From Bacteroides sp. (GTDB lineage Bacteria; Bacteroidota; Bacteroidia; Bacteroidales; Muribaculaceae), in contig JAMPHF010000001.1 of the NCBI GenBank assembly GCA_023663525.1, positions 94,603 through 158,602 on the forward strand: a stretch of 64,000 nucleotides of DNA. Direction: 5' to 3'. A program made the translations under genes and the position numbers. Numbering within the stretch: position 1 is the stretch's first letter; the number at the start of each line of letters is the position of its first letter. Positions 9,037 through 18,000 of the stretch are shown in pieces. The notes beneath the pieces were generated by a model that saw nothing but the letters and a program-made list of their open reading frames with translations, did not search any database and was not told the origin of the DNA.

Positions 9037-10284
9037 ATGGATAGAGAACTGACCTCAGACGAACGCAAGAAAGCAATGCGAAAAAAATTCATGCCCTACG
9101 TAATCGGCACGGGCGTGACAATCATTATAGCCATCACATTGATGTTGACACTTCGCACGAGCATAAGCCGCGATAGCCTTCAGATTGTGACGGTTGACAA
9201 TGGAACAATCGAAACGACAATCACCGGTTCAGGAAGTGTGGTCCCGGCATTTGAGGAAATCATCAACTCGCCGATCAGCACACGTATAATCGAAGTCTAC
9301 TGCAAGGCCGGCGACAGCGTGGATGTCGGCACTCCCCTCCTCCGCCTCGACCTGCAAAGCACAGAAACTGAACTTAACAAACTGAAAGACCAGATTGAGA
9401 TGAAACGCTACGAGCTGGAACAGCAGAGAGTTGGCAACGACACCCGGATCTCCGACCTGACCATGCAGGTAAAGGTAAAGGAGATGACCGTCAACCGCCT
9501 TGAAGCCGAACTCCGCAACGAACGCTATCTCGACAGCCTCGGCTCCGGCACAGGCGACCGCGTCCGTCAGGCAGAGCTCGCCTACAACACCGGCAAACTC
9601 GAACTCGAACAGATGCGTCAGCAACTCATCAACGAACACAAAGTGACCGAAGCCGGTCTCAGTGTGAAGAACCTCGACATAAACATCGCCAACAAGAATC
9701 TCGGCGAGATGACCCGAACCCTTGACGATGCCAAAATCAAAGCACCCCGCCGTGCCACACTCACATTCATCAACGACCAGATCGGGCAGAAAATATTAGA
9801 GGGAGAGAAGATAGCCATCATCTCCGACCTCAGCCATTTCAAAGTTAATGGAGAACTTGCCGACTCCTACGGCGACCGCATCCATGTCGGCTCGAAAGCA
9901 GTTGTGCGCGTGGGTCGCGACCGTCTTCCCGGCATGGTCAGCAACGTCACACCGCTGTCGCAAAACGGAGTCATTTCCTTCACCGTCCTGCTTGAAGATG
10001 AATCCAACTCCCGCCTCCGCTCCGGATTGAAAACGGACGTGTATATACTCTGTGACGTGATGGAGGATGTCAAACGTATCAAAAACGGATCCTACTACTC
10101 AGGGCCGGGACTCTATGACCTCTTTGTCCTCAATGGGGATGATGAACTGGTCAAGCGGAGCGTCTCACTTGGAGAAAGCAACTTTGAATATGTCGAAGTC
10201 ATCAGTGGACTCGAACCCGGCGACCGCGTCGCCATCAACGACATGAAACGCTACAATAACTCATCAACCATTAAAGTCAAATAA
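9037..10284 (+). CDS. HlyD/MacA-type periplasmic adaptor subunit of an ABC exporter
   Basis: The 415-residue product has one N-terminal membrane anchor (residues ~19-45), a split lipoyl/barrel-sandwich region (TGSGSVVPAFEE and AKIKAPRRATLTFI), an intervening coiled coil (residues ~105-230, rich in Glu, Gln and Leu) and a C-terminal beta-barrel/membrane-proximal part. In tripartite pumps it bridges inner-membrane permeases to a TolC-type channel. It is the first gene behind the sigma-54-like promoter and is followed after 4 bp by a permease gene. The substrate cannot be told from sequence. Confidence 0.9.
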   Translation: MDRELTSDERKKAMRKKFMPYVIGTGVTIIIAITLMLTLRTSISRDSLQIVTVDNGTIETTITGSGSVVPAFEEIINSPISTRIIEVYCKAGDSVDVGTPLLRLDLQSTETELNKLKDQIEMKRYELEQQRVGNDTRISDLTMQVKVKEMTVNRLEAELRNERYLDSLGSGTGDRVRQAELAYNTGKLELEQMRQQLINEHKVTEAGLSVKNLDINIANKNLGEMTRTLDDAKIKAPRRATLTFINDQIGQKILEGEKIAIISDLSHFKVNGELADSYGDRIHVGSKAVVRVGRDRLPGMVSNVTPLSQNGVISFTVLLEDESNSRLRSGLKTDVYILCDVMEDVKRIKNGSYYSGPGLYDLFVLNGDDELVKRSVSLGESNFEYVEVISGLEPGDRVAINDMKRYNNSSTIKVK

Positions 10285-10288
10285 ACCA

Positions 10289-11605
10289 ATGCAATTCAGA
10301 GCTTCATTAAAACAACTATGGATTGAATCCAAGGAGAATCCCGGATTCACGTCGCTCTATGTCGGAGGTGTCGCTTTTGCTGTGGCATTCACAATGATAT
10401 TTGCCATCATCTACTATGTCCATCTCGCGCCGATCTATCCGGAATATAACCGAAGCACTACCGGCTATATCAACAACATCGAAGTCTACAATCAAAAGTC
10501 GGGCATGATGTCACAGAGCTGTCCCGGAATGCTGTTCTATGACCGCTACATCAAGGACTCTGAAAACATCGAGTATGCAGCCATCACATCCGACAGTCAG
10601 AGCCTCATCCAACCGCCGGACAACAGCGGTGACTTTGAGGTCATCAGTCGCTTCATCGACCCTAATTTCTTCAAACTGTACTCATATAAATTCCTTGCGG
10701 GACGTCCATTCAACGAAGCCGAGACAGAGGCCGCAATGAATCTGGCAGTCATTGACGAGACAACGGCCAATCGCCTCTACGGGAGTTCCGAGAATGCCAT
10801 CGACAAGGAAATATCAGTGACTTTCAAACCCAAGCGCATCATCGGCGTTGTCCGCAATGGAAATCCCGTCGCCTATACGTCATACGCCAACGTGTTCATC
10901 CCCTACACGGTCTATATCAAACAAAACGGTGGCAGCAGGAACCCGTCGGACGACAAAAGGGAGCTTCTCGGCGAGTTCTCCTTCCCGATCAAGTTCAAGG
11001 ACAGCCAACAGATGGAAAAATTCCGGGAAGAACTTGCCGATAAAATTAGTCGCGTCAACGCAACTGACACGGCCGGATGGGAAATCGACACGCATAACGC
11101 ACCTATGACTCACACGATGAAAGTGCTTGCCCAAACTAACGGAGGTCAGGATATTGACACAAAAGAAGCCCTGCGGCCGCTCCTCCTGACCCTCGTAGTT
11201 CTCCTTCTGATTCCTGCCATCAACATCAGCGGTATGATCGGAGGTCAGATGGACCGCCGCCTGGCTGAAATCGGTGTCCGCCGCAGCTTCGGAGCCACAC
11301 GCGGTCAGCTCACCGGCCAAGTGATGTTTGAAAACTTTGTGCTCACGCTTGCAGGTGGTTTCATTGGGCTCCTCATATCGTTGATTGTCATAATTACAAG
11401 CCGCGACATGCTGCTTAAAATCATAATACCCTCATGGCAGGTCATGGATGCCCCGGCTGAGGTCAGCACTGAAATGATGCTCTCACCGTTCATTTTCCTC
11501 ATGACCATCATCCTCTGCCTGTTGCTCAATCTCCTCTCTGCCTACATCCCGGTGCGCATGTCGCTGCGCCGACCGATCATATCATCACTTAACTCCAAAC
11601 GCTGA
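10289..11605 (+). CDS. MacB/FtsX-like ABC transporter permease, A-type, copy 1
   Basis: The 438-residue product has one N-terminal transmembrane segment, a long periplasmic MacB_PCD-like domain (residues ~50-285) and a C-terminal FtsX block of three transmembrane segments. The coupling helix is RRLAEIGVRRSFGATRGQL. It lacks its own ATPase domain, unlike true MacB. It resembles the permease at 13830 in layout and wording around the coupling helix (EIGxRRxFGAxR), and is here called A-type. It is followed after 8 bp by a B-type permease, so the two probably form a heterodimer. Confidence 0.9.
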   Translation: MQFRASLKQLWIESKENPGFTSLYVGGVAFAVAFTMIFAIIYYVHLAPIYPEYNRSTTGYINNIEVYNQKSGMMSQSCPGMLFYDRYIKDSENIEYAAITSDSQSLIQPPDNSGDFEVISRFIDPNFFKLYSYKFLAGRPFNEAETEAAMNLAVIDETTANRLYGSSENAIDKEISVTFKPKRIIGVVRNGNPVAYTSYANVFIPYTVYIKQNGGSRNPSDDKRELLGEFSFPIKFKDSQQMEKFREELADKISRVNATDTAGWEIDTHNAPMTHTMKVLAQTNGGQDIDTKEALRPLLLTLVVLLLIPAINISGMIGGQMDRRLAEIGVRRSFGATRGQLTGQVMFENFVLTLAGGFIGLLISLIVIITSRDMLLKIIIPSWQVMDAPAEVSTEMMLSPFIFLMTIILCLLLNLLSAYIPVRMSLRRPIISSLNSKR

Positions 11606-11613
11606 CATTCACC

Positions 11614-12942
11614 ATGCTGAAATTAATCTTAAAAAACATAATCTCCCGCCGTGGTCGCTATTGTTGGATTTTCATTGAACTGATCCTTGTGGCCGTCATC
11701 GGATGGTCAGTCCTTGATGAAGTAGTCGTGAACATCTACAAGACAACCATGTCGCCGGGTTACGACATTGACAGGCTGGCGTCATTCCGCATTGCAGAAT
11801 TTCCCGATGAAAGTGACAGCGGGGACAAAAAGGATGACATCGACAAGGCTGCTGAAGAATATTTCAGGCATCTGAACCGAATCCTCGACCGTGTCCGCTC
11901 CGACAATCGCGTCGAAGCCGTCACTATTACCGATGAAAATTCTCCCCTCGGAGGCTACACGGCAATCAACGGCATTACCAACGGTGAGGAAAACAGTGGT
12001 GGATTCTACTATACCGTCAACTTTTGGCCGAACACCGACTTCTTCAAGACATTCGGCATAACCGATGCTTACAGTCCTGACGGAAAAATATTTGAAGAAC
12101 CCTCAATGTCGGGACGCGACTTGATTGTGTCGGAGAGTGTGGCAAGATACATCTTCGGCGACGAATCTGCCAAGGGGCGATTCCTGGAAGAAAAAGATCC
12201 CAAGAGAAATCCCGAGAAATTGAGCGGTATCGTAGGAGTGGTCGATAACATAGTTTACAACCCACGCTACTCCCTGACTCCTATTGCCTATAAAAAACGT
12301 AAAGTCAGAGACTTCATCCGCAACGGAGGTCCGTTCAATGGCGTGATCCGTCTCAAACCGGGCGTGGATGTCGATAAATTCATCGAGGAGTTCTCACCGG
12401 TGGTTGACAAGGAACTCCGCTCCGGCAACCTCTACTCTCATTCTCTGATGAGTTTCACTGACAAAGAGACCATAGCCACACGCGATATGCGAAATGAAAA
12501 TTTCATCGGAATGTCGATAGCCATGTTCTTTTTCATCAACATCCTTCTCTGCATGGTCGGTACATTCTATCTGCAGACAAGAAAGAGAAGCGAGGAGACC
12601 GGAGTCATGAGGACATTCGGAGCCAGCCGTGGATTCATCATCCGCGAAATGCTCGGCGAGGGAGTGGTAATCGTCATTTTGGCATGGCTGATCGGTTGCA
12701 CAGCCTTCTGGTATTACATCAAGGATGAGGGTCTCACCCCGGTAGCGGCAAGTTTCTCTGAAAATTCATTATTGGCCATCAAAACGATGCTTCCGACATG
12801 GGCCGATGATTTCTGGCTTCACTACTCGATTGTTTCCGGCATCATTCTGGCAATAATGCTCGCATGTACCCTCATCGGAATCTACATCCCCGCCCGCCGC
12901 ATCTCCCGAATCAACCCGATCGACGCTCTACGCGATGAATAA
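11614..12942 (+). CDS. MacB/FtsX-like ABC transporter permease, B-type, copy 1
   Basis: The 442-residue product has the same overall plan as its neighbour: an N-terminal transmembrane helix, a periplasmic domain (residues ~45-295) and three C-terminal transmembrane helices. The coupling region reads GTFYLQTRKRSEETGVMRTFGASRG, with a following GEG motif (REMLGEGVVIV). That motif is shared with the permease at 15117 but not with the A-type proteins. It lies 8 bp after the A-type gene. A 200-bp gap holding a REP-like element separates it from the ATPase gene. Confidence 0.9.
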   Translation: MLKLILKNIISRRGRYCWIFIELILVAVIGWSVLDEVVVNIYKTTMSPGYDIDRLASFRIAEFPDESDSGDKKDDIDKAAEEYFRHLNRILDRVRSDNRVEAVTITDENSPLGGYTAINGITNGEENSGGFYYTVNFWPNTDFFKTFGITDAYSPDGKIFEEPSMSGRDLIVSESVARYIFGDESAKGRFLEEKDPKRNPEKLSGIVGVVDNIVYNPRYSLTPIAYKKRKVRDFIRNGGPFNGVIRLKPGVDVDKFIEEFSPVVDKELRSGNLYSHSLMSFTDKETIATRDMRNENFIGMSIAMFFFINILLCMVGTFYLQTRKRSEETGVMRTFGASRGFIIREMLGEGVVIVILAWLIGCTAFWYYIKDEGLTPVAASFSENSLLAIKTMLPTWADDFWLHYSIVSGIILAIMLACTLIGIYIPARRISRINPIDALRDE

Positions 12943-12998
12943 AATTTTAATGCATAATGCATAATTTATAATGCATTGTATAAAAATCTTTCATAAAT

Positions 12999-13096
12999 CG
13001 TAGGGACATGCCTTTGGCATGTATGGCGATTTCTCATTTAACGCCATCTTATGCTATTATGCATTTTTTTCAACATGCCAAAGGCATGTCCCTACG
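12999..13096. repeat. REP/BIME-like palindromic element, copy 1
   Basis: A 24-bp end (12999-13022: CGTAGGGA followed by the hairpin ACATGCC-TTT-GGCATGT) is repeated in inverted orientation at 13073-13096. The middle holds a smaller hairpin (ATGGCG/CGCCAT). The same ends with a different middle recur at 16370-16471. The element lies between permease B1 and the ATPase gene. Confidence 0.85.
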
Positions 13097-13142
13097 TCTT
13101 TATAATCCATCTGAATTTTCTTAACGCAATAACTAACCCAAA

Positions 13143-13814
13143 ATGAAAATCATCGAATTAAAAGGTATAAACAAAATCTACCGTACCGACGAAATTGAAA
13201 CTCTCGCACTCGAAAACGTCAACATCACCATCGACAAGGGTGAATTTGTCAGCGTCATGGGTCCCTCAGGATGTGGAAAATCAACCCTGCTCAACATTGT
13301 CGGTCTTCTCGACACTCCGACAAGTGGAACGGTCAGCATCGACGGTGTCACACTCGGTAAAATGAGCGACAGCAAACTCGCTGCATTCCGTAATGCCAAA
13401 CTTGGCTTCGTGTTCCAGAGTTTCCACCTCATCAACTCGCTCAATGTCATCGACAATGTCGAACTTCCGTTGATCTATCGCTCTATGAGTGCGTCGGAGC
13501 GTGCCAAACGTGTCCGTGAAGTGCTCGACCGCGTGGGTCTCAGCCATCGTATGCGCCACATGCCGTCGCAGCTCTCAGGCGGTCAGTGTCAGCGCGTAGC
13601 CATCGCACGTGCCATTGTCGGAAACCCCGAAATCATCCTTGCCGACGAGCCGACCGGCAACCTCGACTCAAAGATGGGAGCTGAAGTCATGGACCTCCTC
13701 CACTCACTCAACAAGGATGACGGACGCACAATCCTCATGGTGACACACAACGAGGAGCAGGCCAAACTCACCGACCGCATCATCCGATTCTTCGACGGTC
13801 GCCAAGTCATGTAA
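13143..13814 (+). CDS. ABC transporter ATP-binding protein (LolD/MacB type)
   Basis: The 223-residue product is a stand-alone nucleotide-binding domain of the MacB/LolD class. It has Walker A GPSGCGKS at 40-47, the Q-loop VFQSFHL, signature LSGGQ at 144-148, Walker B ILADEP with catalytic Glu169 at 164-170, and the H-loop VTHNEE. All ATP-site residues are intact. It is the only ATPase in the locus, so it probably energises both permease pairs. It is followed after 15 bp by permease A2. Confidence 0.95.
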   Translation: MKIIELKGINKIYRTDEIETLALENVNITIDKGEFVSVMGPSGCGKSTLLNIVGLLDTPTSGTVSIDGVTLGKMSDSKLAAFRNAKLGFVFQSFHLINSLNVIDNVELPLIYRSMSASERAKRVREVLDRVGLSHRMRHMPSQLSGGQCQRVAIARAIVGNPEIILADEPTGNLDSKMGAEVMDLLHSLNKDDGRTILMVTHNEEQAKLTDRIIRFFDGRQVM

Positions 13815-13829
13815 AAAATTTTTCGTGTC

Positions 13830-15110
13830 ATGAAAATCAACTATCTTAAACAGTCATGGAGTTCTATCCGTCAGCAACCTATGGTCAGCACGGTGAGCAT
13901 GATAGGTACGGCTCTTGCCATATTCCTTATCATGGTCGTCGTCATGATGGGTGAGATTCAAAACGCACCATACGCTCCGGAAAGCAACCGCGACCGCTGG
14001 CTGGTGCAAAAATTCACATCCATCCAACATGAGGATTGGGACGGTTCGTCAAACGGCGCGGCAGCATTCGTCACAATCAAGGGCACAATCTATCAGATGC
14101 GGACCCCCGAGGCTGTCACAGCTTTTGACACATGGCCGAATGTAGCATCACTCTCAGTTCCCGGGAAAGCCGCCATCGAGGCCGAGAGTCGTGGAGTTGA
14201 CGATGGATTCTGGAAAGTGATGGATTTCACGTTTATTGACGGCAAACCATTCACAAAAGCCGACTTTGAATCAGCCATCCCTATGGCTGTCATCTCAGAA
14301 TCCGTTGCACGCAAACTGTTCGGGACAACCGAAGCCACCGGTCGGGAATTCAGTTTCAACCATGCGCCTTACAGAGTCTGCGGTGTGGTCCGCGATGTCA
14401 GCAATCTCGCAACCACAAGCTATGCGGAGCTATGGATACCGTTCACGACCACCAATACCATCAACTTCAACTGGTCAACCTACATGGGTATGCTCAGTGC
14501 AATAATGCTCGCTAAAACGCCCAATGACTTTCCGGCTATACGTGAAGAATACAATAAGGTCTTTGAGAAATTTGGCGACGAAGTCAAGCTTGACGGCTAT
14601 GAGTTCATCATGCGCGAACGGCCATATACCCAAAAGGTACAGTCCGCCACTCCGTGGGCCAATGAGGGACCGGAATACGACAAGTACTTGAAAAAGCAGA
14701 TGATAATCTTCCTGATTCTGCTGATCGTACCGGCAATCAATCTCAGCAGCATGACCCACAGTCGCCTGCAAAAACGGCGTGAGGAAATCGGCATACGCCG
14801 CGCGTTCGGAGCAAAGCGTTCGGAGATAATCACCGACATCTTTATCGAGAATCTTATCATAACACTGGTGGCAGGTCTCATCGGCCTCGCGCTCAGTCTG
14901 ATTTTCGCACTTGTGTGGGGCGGCACCATATTCAACCCCGGTTTCGGAGTGTCGCTGAACGCATCGGGCATAACACTTGATGTCCTGTTCCATTGGTCAA
15001 CATTCGGCTGGGCGATGGTGTTCTGCTTCTTCCTGAATCTGCTGAGTGCAGGCATTCCTGCGTGGAATGCTTCGAGAGTCAACATTGTCAATGCCATTAC
15101 CCGTAAATAA
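13830..15110 (+). CDS. MacB/FtsX-like ABC transporter permease, A-type, copy 2
   Basis: The 426-residue product has one N-terminal transmembrane segment, a periplasmic domain (residues ~40-280) and three C-terminal FtsX transmembrane segments. The coupling helix is QKRREEIGIRRAFGAKRSEI, close to that of the protein at 10289 (A-type copy 1). Each is followed by a B-type permease, so the order A-B / ATPase / A-B suggests an old duplication of a permease pair. It is followed after 6 bp by the B-type copy. Confidence 0.9.
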   Translation: MKINYLKQSWSSIRQQPMVSTVSMIGTALAIFLIMVVVMMGEIQNAPYAPESNRDRWLVQKFTSIQHEDWDGSSNGAAAFVTIKGTIYQMRTPEAVTAFDTWPNVASLSVPGKAAIEAESRGVDDGFWKVMDFTFIDGKPFTKADFESAIPMAVISESVARKLFGTTEATGREFSFNHAPYRVCGVVRDVSNLATTSYAELWIPFTTTNTINFNWSTYMGMLSAIMLAKTPNDFPAIREEYNKVFEKFGDEVKLDGYEFIMRERPYTQKVQSATPWANEGPEYDKYLKKQMIIFLILLIVPAINLSSMTHSRLQKRREEIGIRRAFGAKRSEIITDIFIENLIITLVAGLIGLALSLIFALVWGGTIFNPGFGVSLNASGITLDVLFHWSTFGWAMVFCFFLNLLSAGIPAWNASRVNIVNAITRK

Positions 15111-15116
15111 TCAGTC

Positions 15117-16364
15117 ATGAAACGCAAATTACTTCGACAGATGGGCAACGAGTGGAAGACCAACGTATGGCTTTCTCTCGAACTGCTCATAGTCAGTGTG
15201 GTGATGTGGTATATCACCGATTACCTGTACGTTCATATTTCAATCTTCTGCGAGCCTAAAGGTTTCGACACCGAGCATTGCTACCTCATCCAGTATGCCT
15301 CGCTGACCTCCAAAAGTCCTGATTATATCCCTGACAGAGGAGATACGGAAAGTAATGAGGACCTGATAACCCTCATGGACCGGCTCGCCCAACGCCCGGA
15401 AATCGAGGCCGTAGCCATGGGCAATAATTCATATCCCTACAATGGATCAAACTCAACCATGAAGATTAAGACCGACACTTTCTCGGGCAGTGGCATCCGC
15501 CGCTATGTGACGCCTGACTTTCCAAAGGTGTTCCGTATACATGGTGTCAACGGCGAGACCCCGGAACAACTCTCCGAGTTCCTTAAAGATACAAAAAAAC
15601 TACTCGTCTCTGACAATGTGCTCAGAAAGAAATACAGAATCAAGAGCATGAGTGAGTTCATCGGCAAAGAGTTTTCGGATAACAATATGGGTGACACCGT
15701 GCCCGTCGCGGCATCCTACATACCGATGCGCTATGACGACTACACGCCGGAAGAATGGTCAAAGTCAATGATGAGAAGCATACCTTCCAAATACTATAAC
15801 CAATTCTTCAACGAATTAGTGGTCAGAGTACGCGAGAACATGGATAAAGATTTCATCGAGAATCTCATGAACGATGCCGACCGCCACTTCCGGATAGGCA
15901 ATTTCTACATCGCATTCGTGCAGTCATTTGACGACATTCGCCATATCCACCAACGCAGCGATGCCTCACAGATGCGCATCTACATCACCGGAGCTGCTTT
16001 CCTCGCTCTCAATATCTTCCTCGGTCTGCTCGGCACATTCTGGTTCCGCACAAGCCAACGCATCCCGGAAATCGCCATCCGAAAAGCTAACGGTGCCTCG
16101 GCAAAAGACATATTCCGTCGTGTCATCGGTGAGGGTGAGCTTCTGCTACTCATCGTGACTCCCATAGCGGTTGTGTTTGACTGGCTTCTCGCGCACTATG
16201 AACTCAACACCTACTACCACGGAGGATACTTCGAGCTGAGCCGTTTCGTGGCATGTGTGCTGATTGCATGGGGATTCATGGCGTTCATGATCCTGCTCGG
16301 AATACTGATTCCGGCCAAACGCGCAATGAAAATCGCCCCCGCTGAAGCGTTGAAAAGCGAATAA
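15117..16364 (+). CDS. MacB/FtsX-like ABC transporter permease, B-type, copy 2
   Basis: The 415-residue product has the same N-terminal helix, periplasmic domain and three-helix FtsX plan as the other permeases. The coupling segment GTFWFRTSQRIPEIAIRKANGASAKD and the following RVIGEGELLL match the B-type copy at 11614 rather than the A-type proteins. The LKSE C-terminus follows a PAEA motif typical of FtsX-like permeases. A REP-like element begins 6 bp after the stop, and tolC follows it. Confidence 0.9.
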   Translation: MKRKLLRQMGNEWKTNVWLSLELLIVSVVMWYITDYLYVHISIFCEPKGFDTEHCYLIQYASLTSKSPDYIPDRGDTESNEDLITLMDRLAQRPEIEAVAMGNNSYPYNGSNSTMKIKTDTFSGSGIRRYVTPDFPKVFRIHGVNGETPEQLSEFLKDTKKLLVSDNVLRKKYRIKSMSEFIGKEFSDNNMGDTVPVAASYIPMRYDDYTPEEWSKSMMRSIPSKYYNQFFNELVVRVRENMDKDFIENLMNDADRHFRIGNFYIAFVQSFDDIRHIHQRSDASQMRIYITGAAFLALNIFLGLLGTFWFRTSQRIPEIAIRKANGASAKDIFRRVIGEGELLLLIVTPIAVVFDWLLAHYELNTYYHGGYFELSRFVACVLIAWGFMAFMILLGILIPAKRAMKIAPAEALKSE

Positions 16365-16369
16365 AAGAT

Positions 16370-16471
16370 GTAGGGACATGCCTTTGGCATGTTTTACGCA
16401 AACCTCTCCTTTGGCATATCTAATCTTCTGTTTTACAAATATATGCCTACATGCCAAAGGCATGTCCCTAC
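16370..16471. repeat. REP/BIME-like palindromic element, copy 2
   Basis: The 23-bp end (16370-16392: GTAGGGA plus hairpin ACATGCC-TTT-GGCATGT) is inverted at 16449-16471. Ends are identical to copy 1 at 12999-13096 while the central 56 bp are unrelated. The element fills most of the gap between permease B2 and tolC. An open frame reading through it into tolC (from 16378) is an artefact. Confidence 0.85.
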
Positions 16472-16515
16472 GAATTGTGAAAGTACTTAGACTTATAAAT
16501 TATAGGGAATACCGC

Positions 16516-18000
16516 ATGAAAATTATAAAACAATTCCTGCTCCTCTGCACACTCGCAGTCACCGCGACTGCGGGTGCAACGGAGGACAATATCCGTACAA
16601 TCACTCTCAATGAGGCAATTCTGATGGCCCGAAGCAAAAGCGTGGATGCTGCCGTGGCTCTCAATGAGCTGCGCACGGCCTACTGGAGCTACCGCACATA
16701 TCGTGCCGACCTCCTGCCCGAGATCAATTTCAATGCCACTCTTCCATCCTACCGCAAGAGTTACAGCGCATATCAGCTTGAGGACGGTGCATACACCTTT
16801 GTGCGCAACAACAACCTCCAGATGTCAGGCGAACTATCAATAGACCAGAATATCTGGCTCACGGGGGGAACACTGTCGCTCAACACATCGCTTGACTTCC
16901 TGAAGCAACTGGACGGGACGAAATTCAACCGCTTCATGTCAGTCCCCATCGCGCTGACGCTGTCACAGCCCATTTTTGGAGTCAACACCACAAAGTGGAA
17001 CCGTCGCATCGAGCCGGTGCGCTACGAGGAGGCCAAAGCCGGCTTCATCAGCGCGACCGAGGAAGTGGCCATCACCGCCATCAGCTACTACTTCTCGCTC
17101 CTGCTCTCAAAGGAAAATGTAAGCATCGCACGCCAAAATCTCGCCAACGCCGAAAAGCTCTATGAAGTTGCGAAAGCCAAGAGGGAAATGGGTCAGATAA
17201 GCAAAAATGACCTTCTCCAGCTCGAACTGAATCTGCTCAACGCCCGCTCCGCACTCACAACCGAGGAAAGCAACTACAAATCAAACATGTTTCAACTGCG
17301 CGCGTTTCTCGACATCGAAAGTGATGTCGAGCTTGAACCACTCGTCCCGACCGAGATACCACGCGCCGTGGTGAGCTATGCCGATGTCATTGAAAAGGCC
17401 CATACCAACAACAGTTTCGCGAAAAACATACGCCGCCGCCAGCTTGAGGCGGACTATGAAGTCGCAAAAGCCAAGGGAAACCAACGTCAGATCACGCTCT
17501 ATGCGCAGATTGGCTACACGGGGACATCCGACAAAATGGGGCTGGCCTACGACAGACTCAAAGACAATCAGGTCATCGAGATGGGCTTCAAAATCCCGAT
17601 TCTCGACTGGGGCAAACGCCGAGGGCAAGTGAAGGTGAGCGAGAGCAACCGCGATGTGGTCAGAAGCCGTTTGCGCAAGGAGCAGATGGATTTCGACCAA
17701 AACATCTTCATCCTCGTCGAGCGGTTCAACAATCAGCAGAAACAGCTCGAAATCGCCCTGCGGGCCGACACTATAGCCCAACGCCGATATGACACAAACG
17801 TCGAGACTTTCATGATCGGCAAGATCTCCACCCTCGACCTCAATGACTCACAGGTGAGCAAGGACGAGAGCCGTCAGGACTACATCAATCAGCTCTATCT
17901 CTACTGGAATTATTACTACCAGTTGCGGAGCATTGCCCTCTGGGACTTCACCACGAACACCGGCATTGATGCCGACATTGATGCAATCGTCCGAAATTAA
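16516..18000 (+). CDS. TolC-family outer-membrane channel protein
   Basis: The 494-residue product starts MKIIKQFLLLCTLAVTATAG, a clear signal peptide, followed by the outer-membrane efflux (OEP) repeat. There are two helical-hairpin halves (residues ~30-240 and ~270-480) rich in Ala, Leu, Asn and Glu. The repeated phrases EVAKAK and FDQNIFILVERFNNQQKQ are typical of TolC coiled coils. I chose the ATG at 16516 because it gives the signal peptide; the open frame extends back into a REP-like element. It completes the tripartite pump. A 383-bp mobile element begins directly after its TAA stop. Confidence 0.92.
   Translation: MKIIKQFLLLCTLAVTATAGATEDNIRTITLNEAILMARSKSVDAAVALNELRTAYWSYRTYRADLLPEINFNATLPSYRKSYSAYQLEDGAYTFVRNNNLQMSGELSIDQNIWLTGGTLSLNTSLDFLKQLDGTKFNRFMSVPIALTLSQPIFGVNTTKWNRRIEPVRYEEAKAGFISATEEVAITAISYYFSLLLSKENVSIARQNLANAEKLYEVAKAKREMGQISKNDLLQLELNLLNARSALTTEESNYKSNMFQLRAFLDIESDVELEPLVPTEIPRAVVSYADVIEKAHTNNSFAKNIRRRQLEADYEVAKAKGNQRQITLYAQIGYTGTSDKMGLAYDRLKDNQVIEMGFKIPILDWGKRRGQVKVSESNRDVVRSRLRKEQMDFDQNIFILVERFNNQQKQLEIALRADTIAQRRYDTNVETFMIGKISTLDLNDSQVSKDESRQDYINQLYLYWNYYYQLRSIALWDFTTNTGIDADIDAIVRN

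Noticed and set aside
16378..16515. N-terminal extension of the TolC frame by 46 codons
   Set aside because: It lies in the REP-like palindromes; the ATG at 16516 gives a proper signal peptide.
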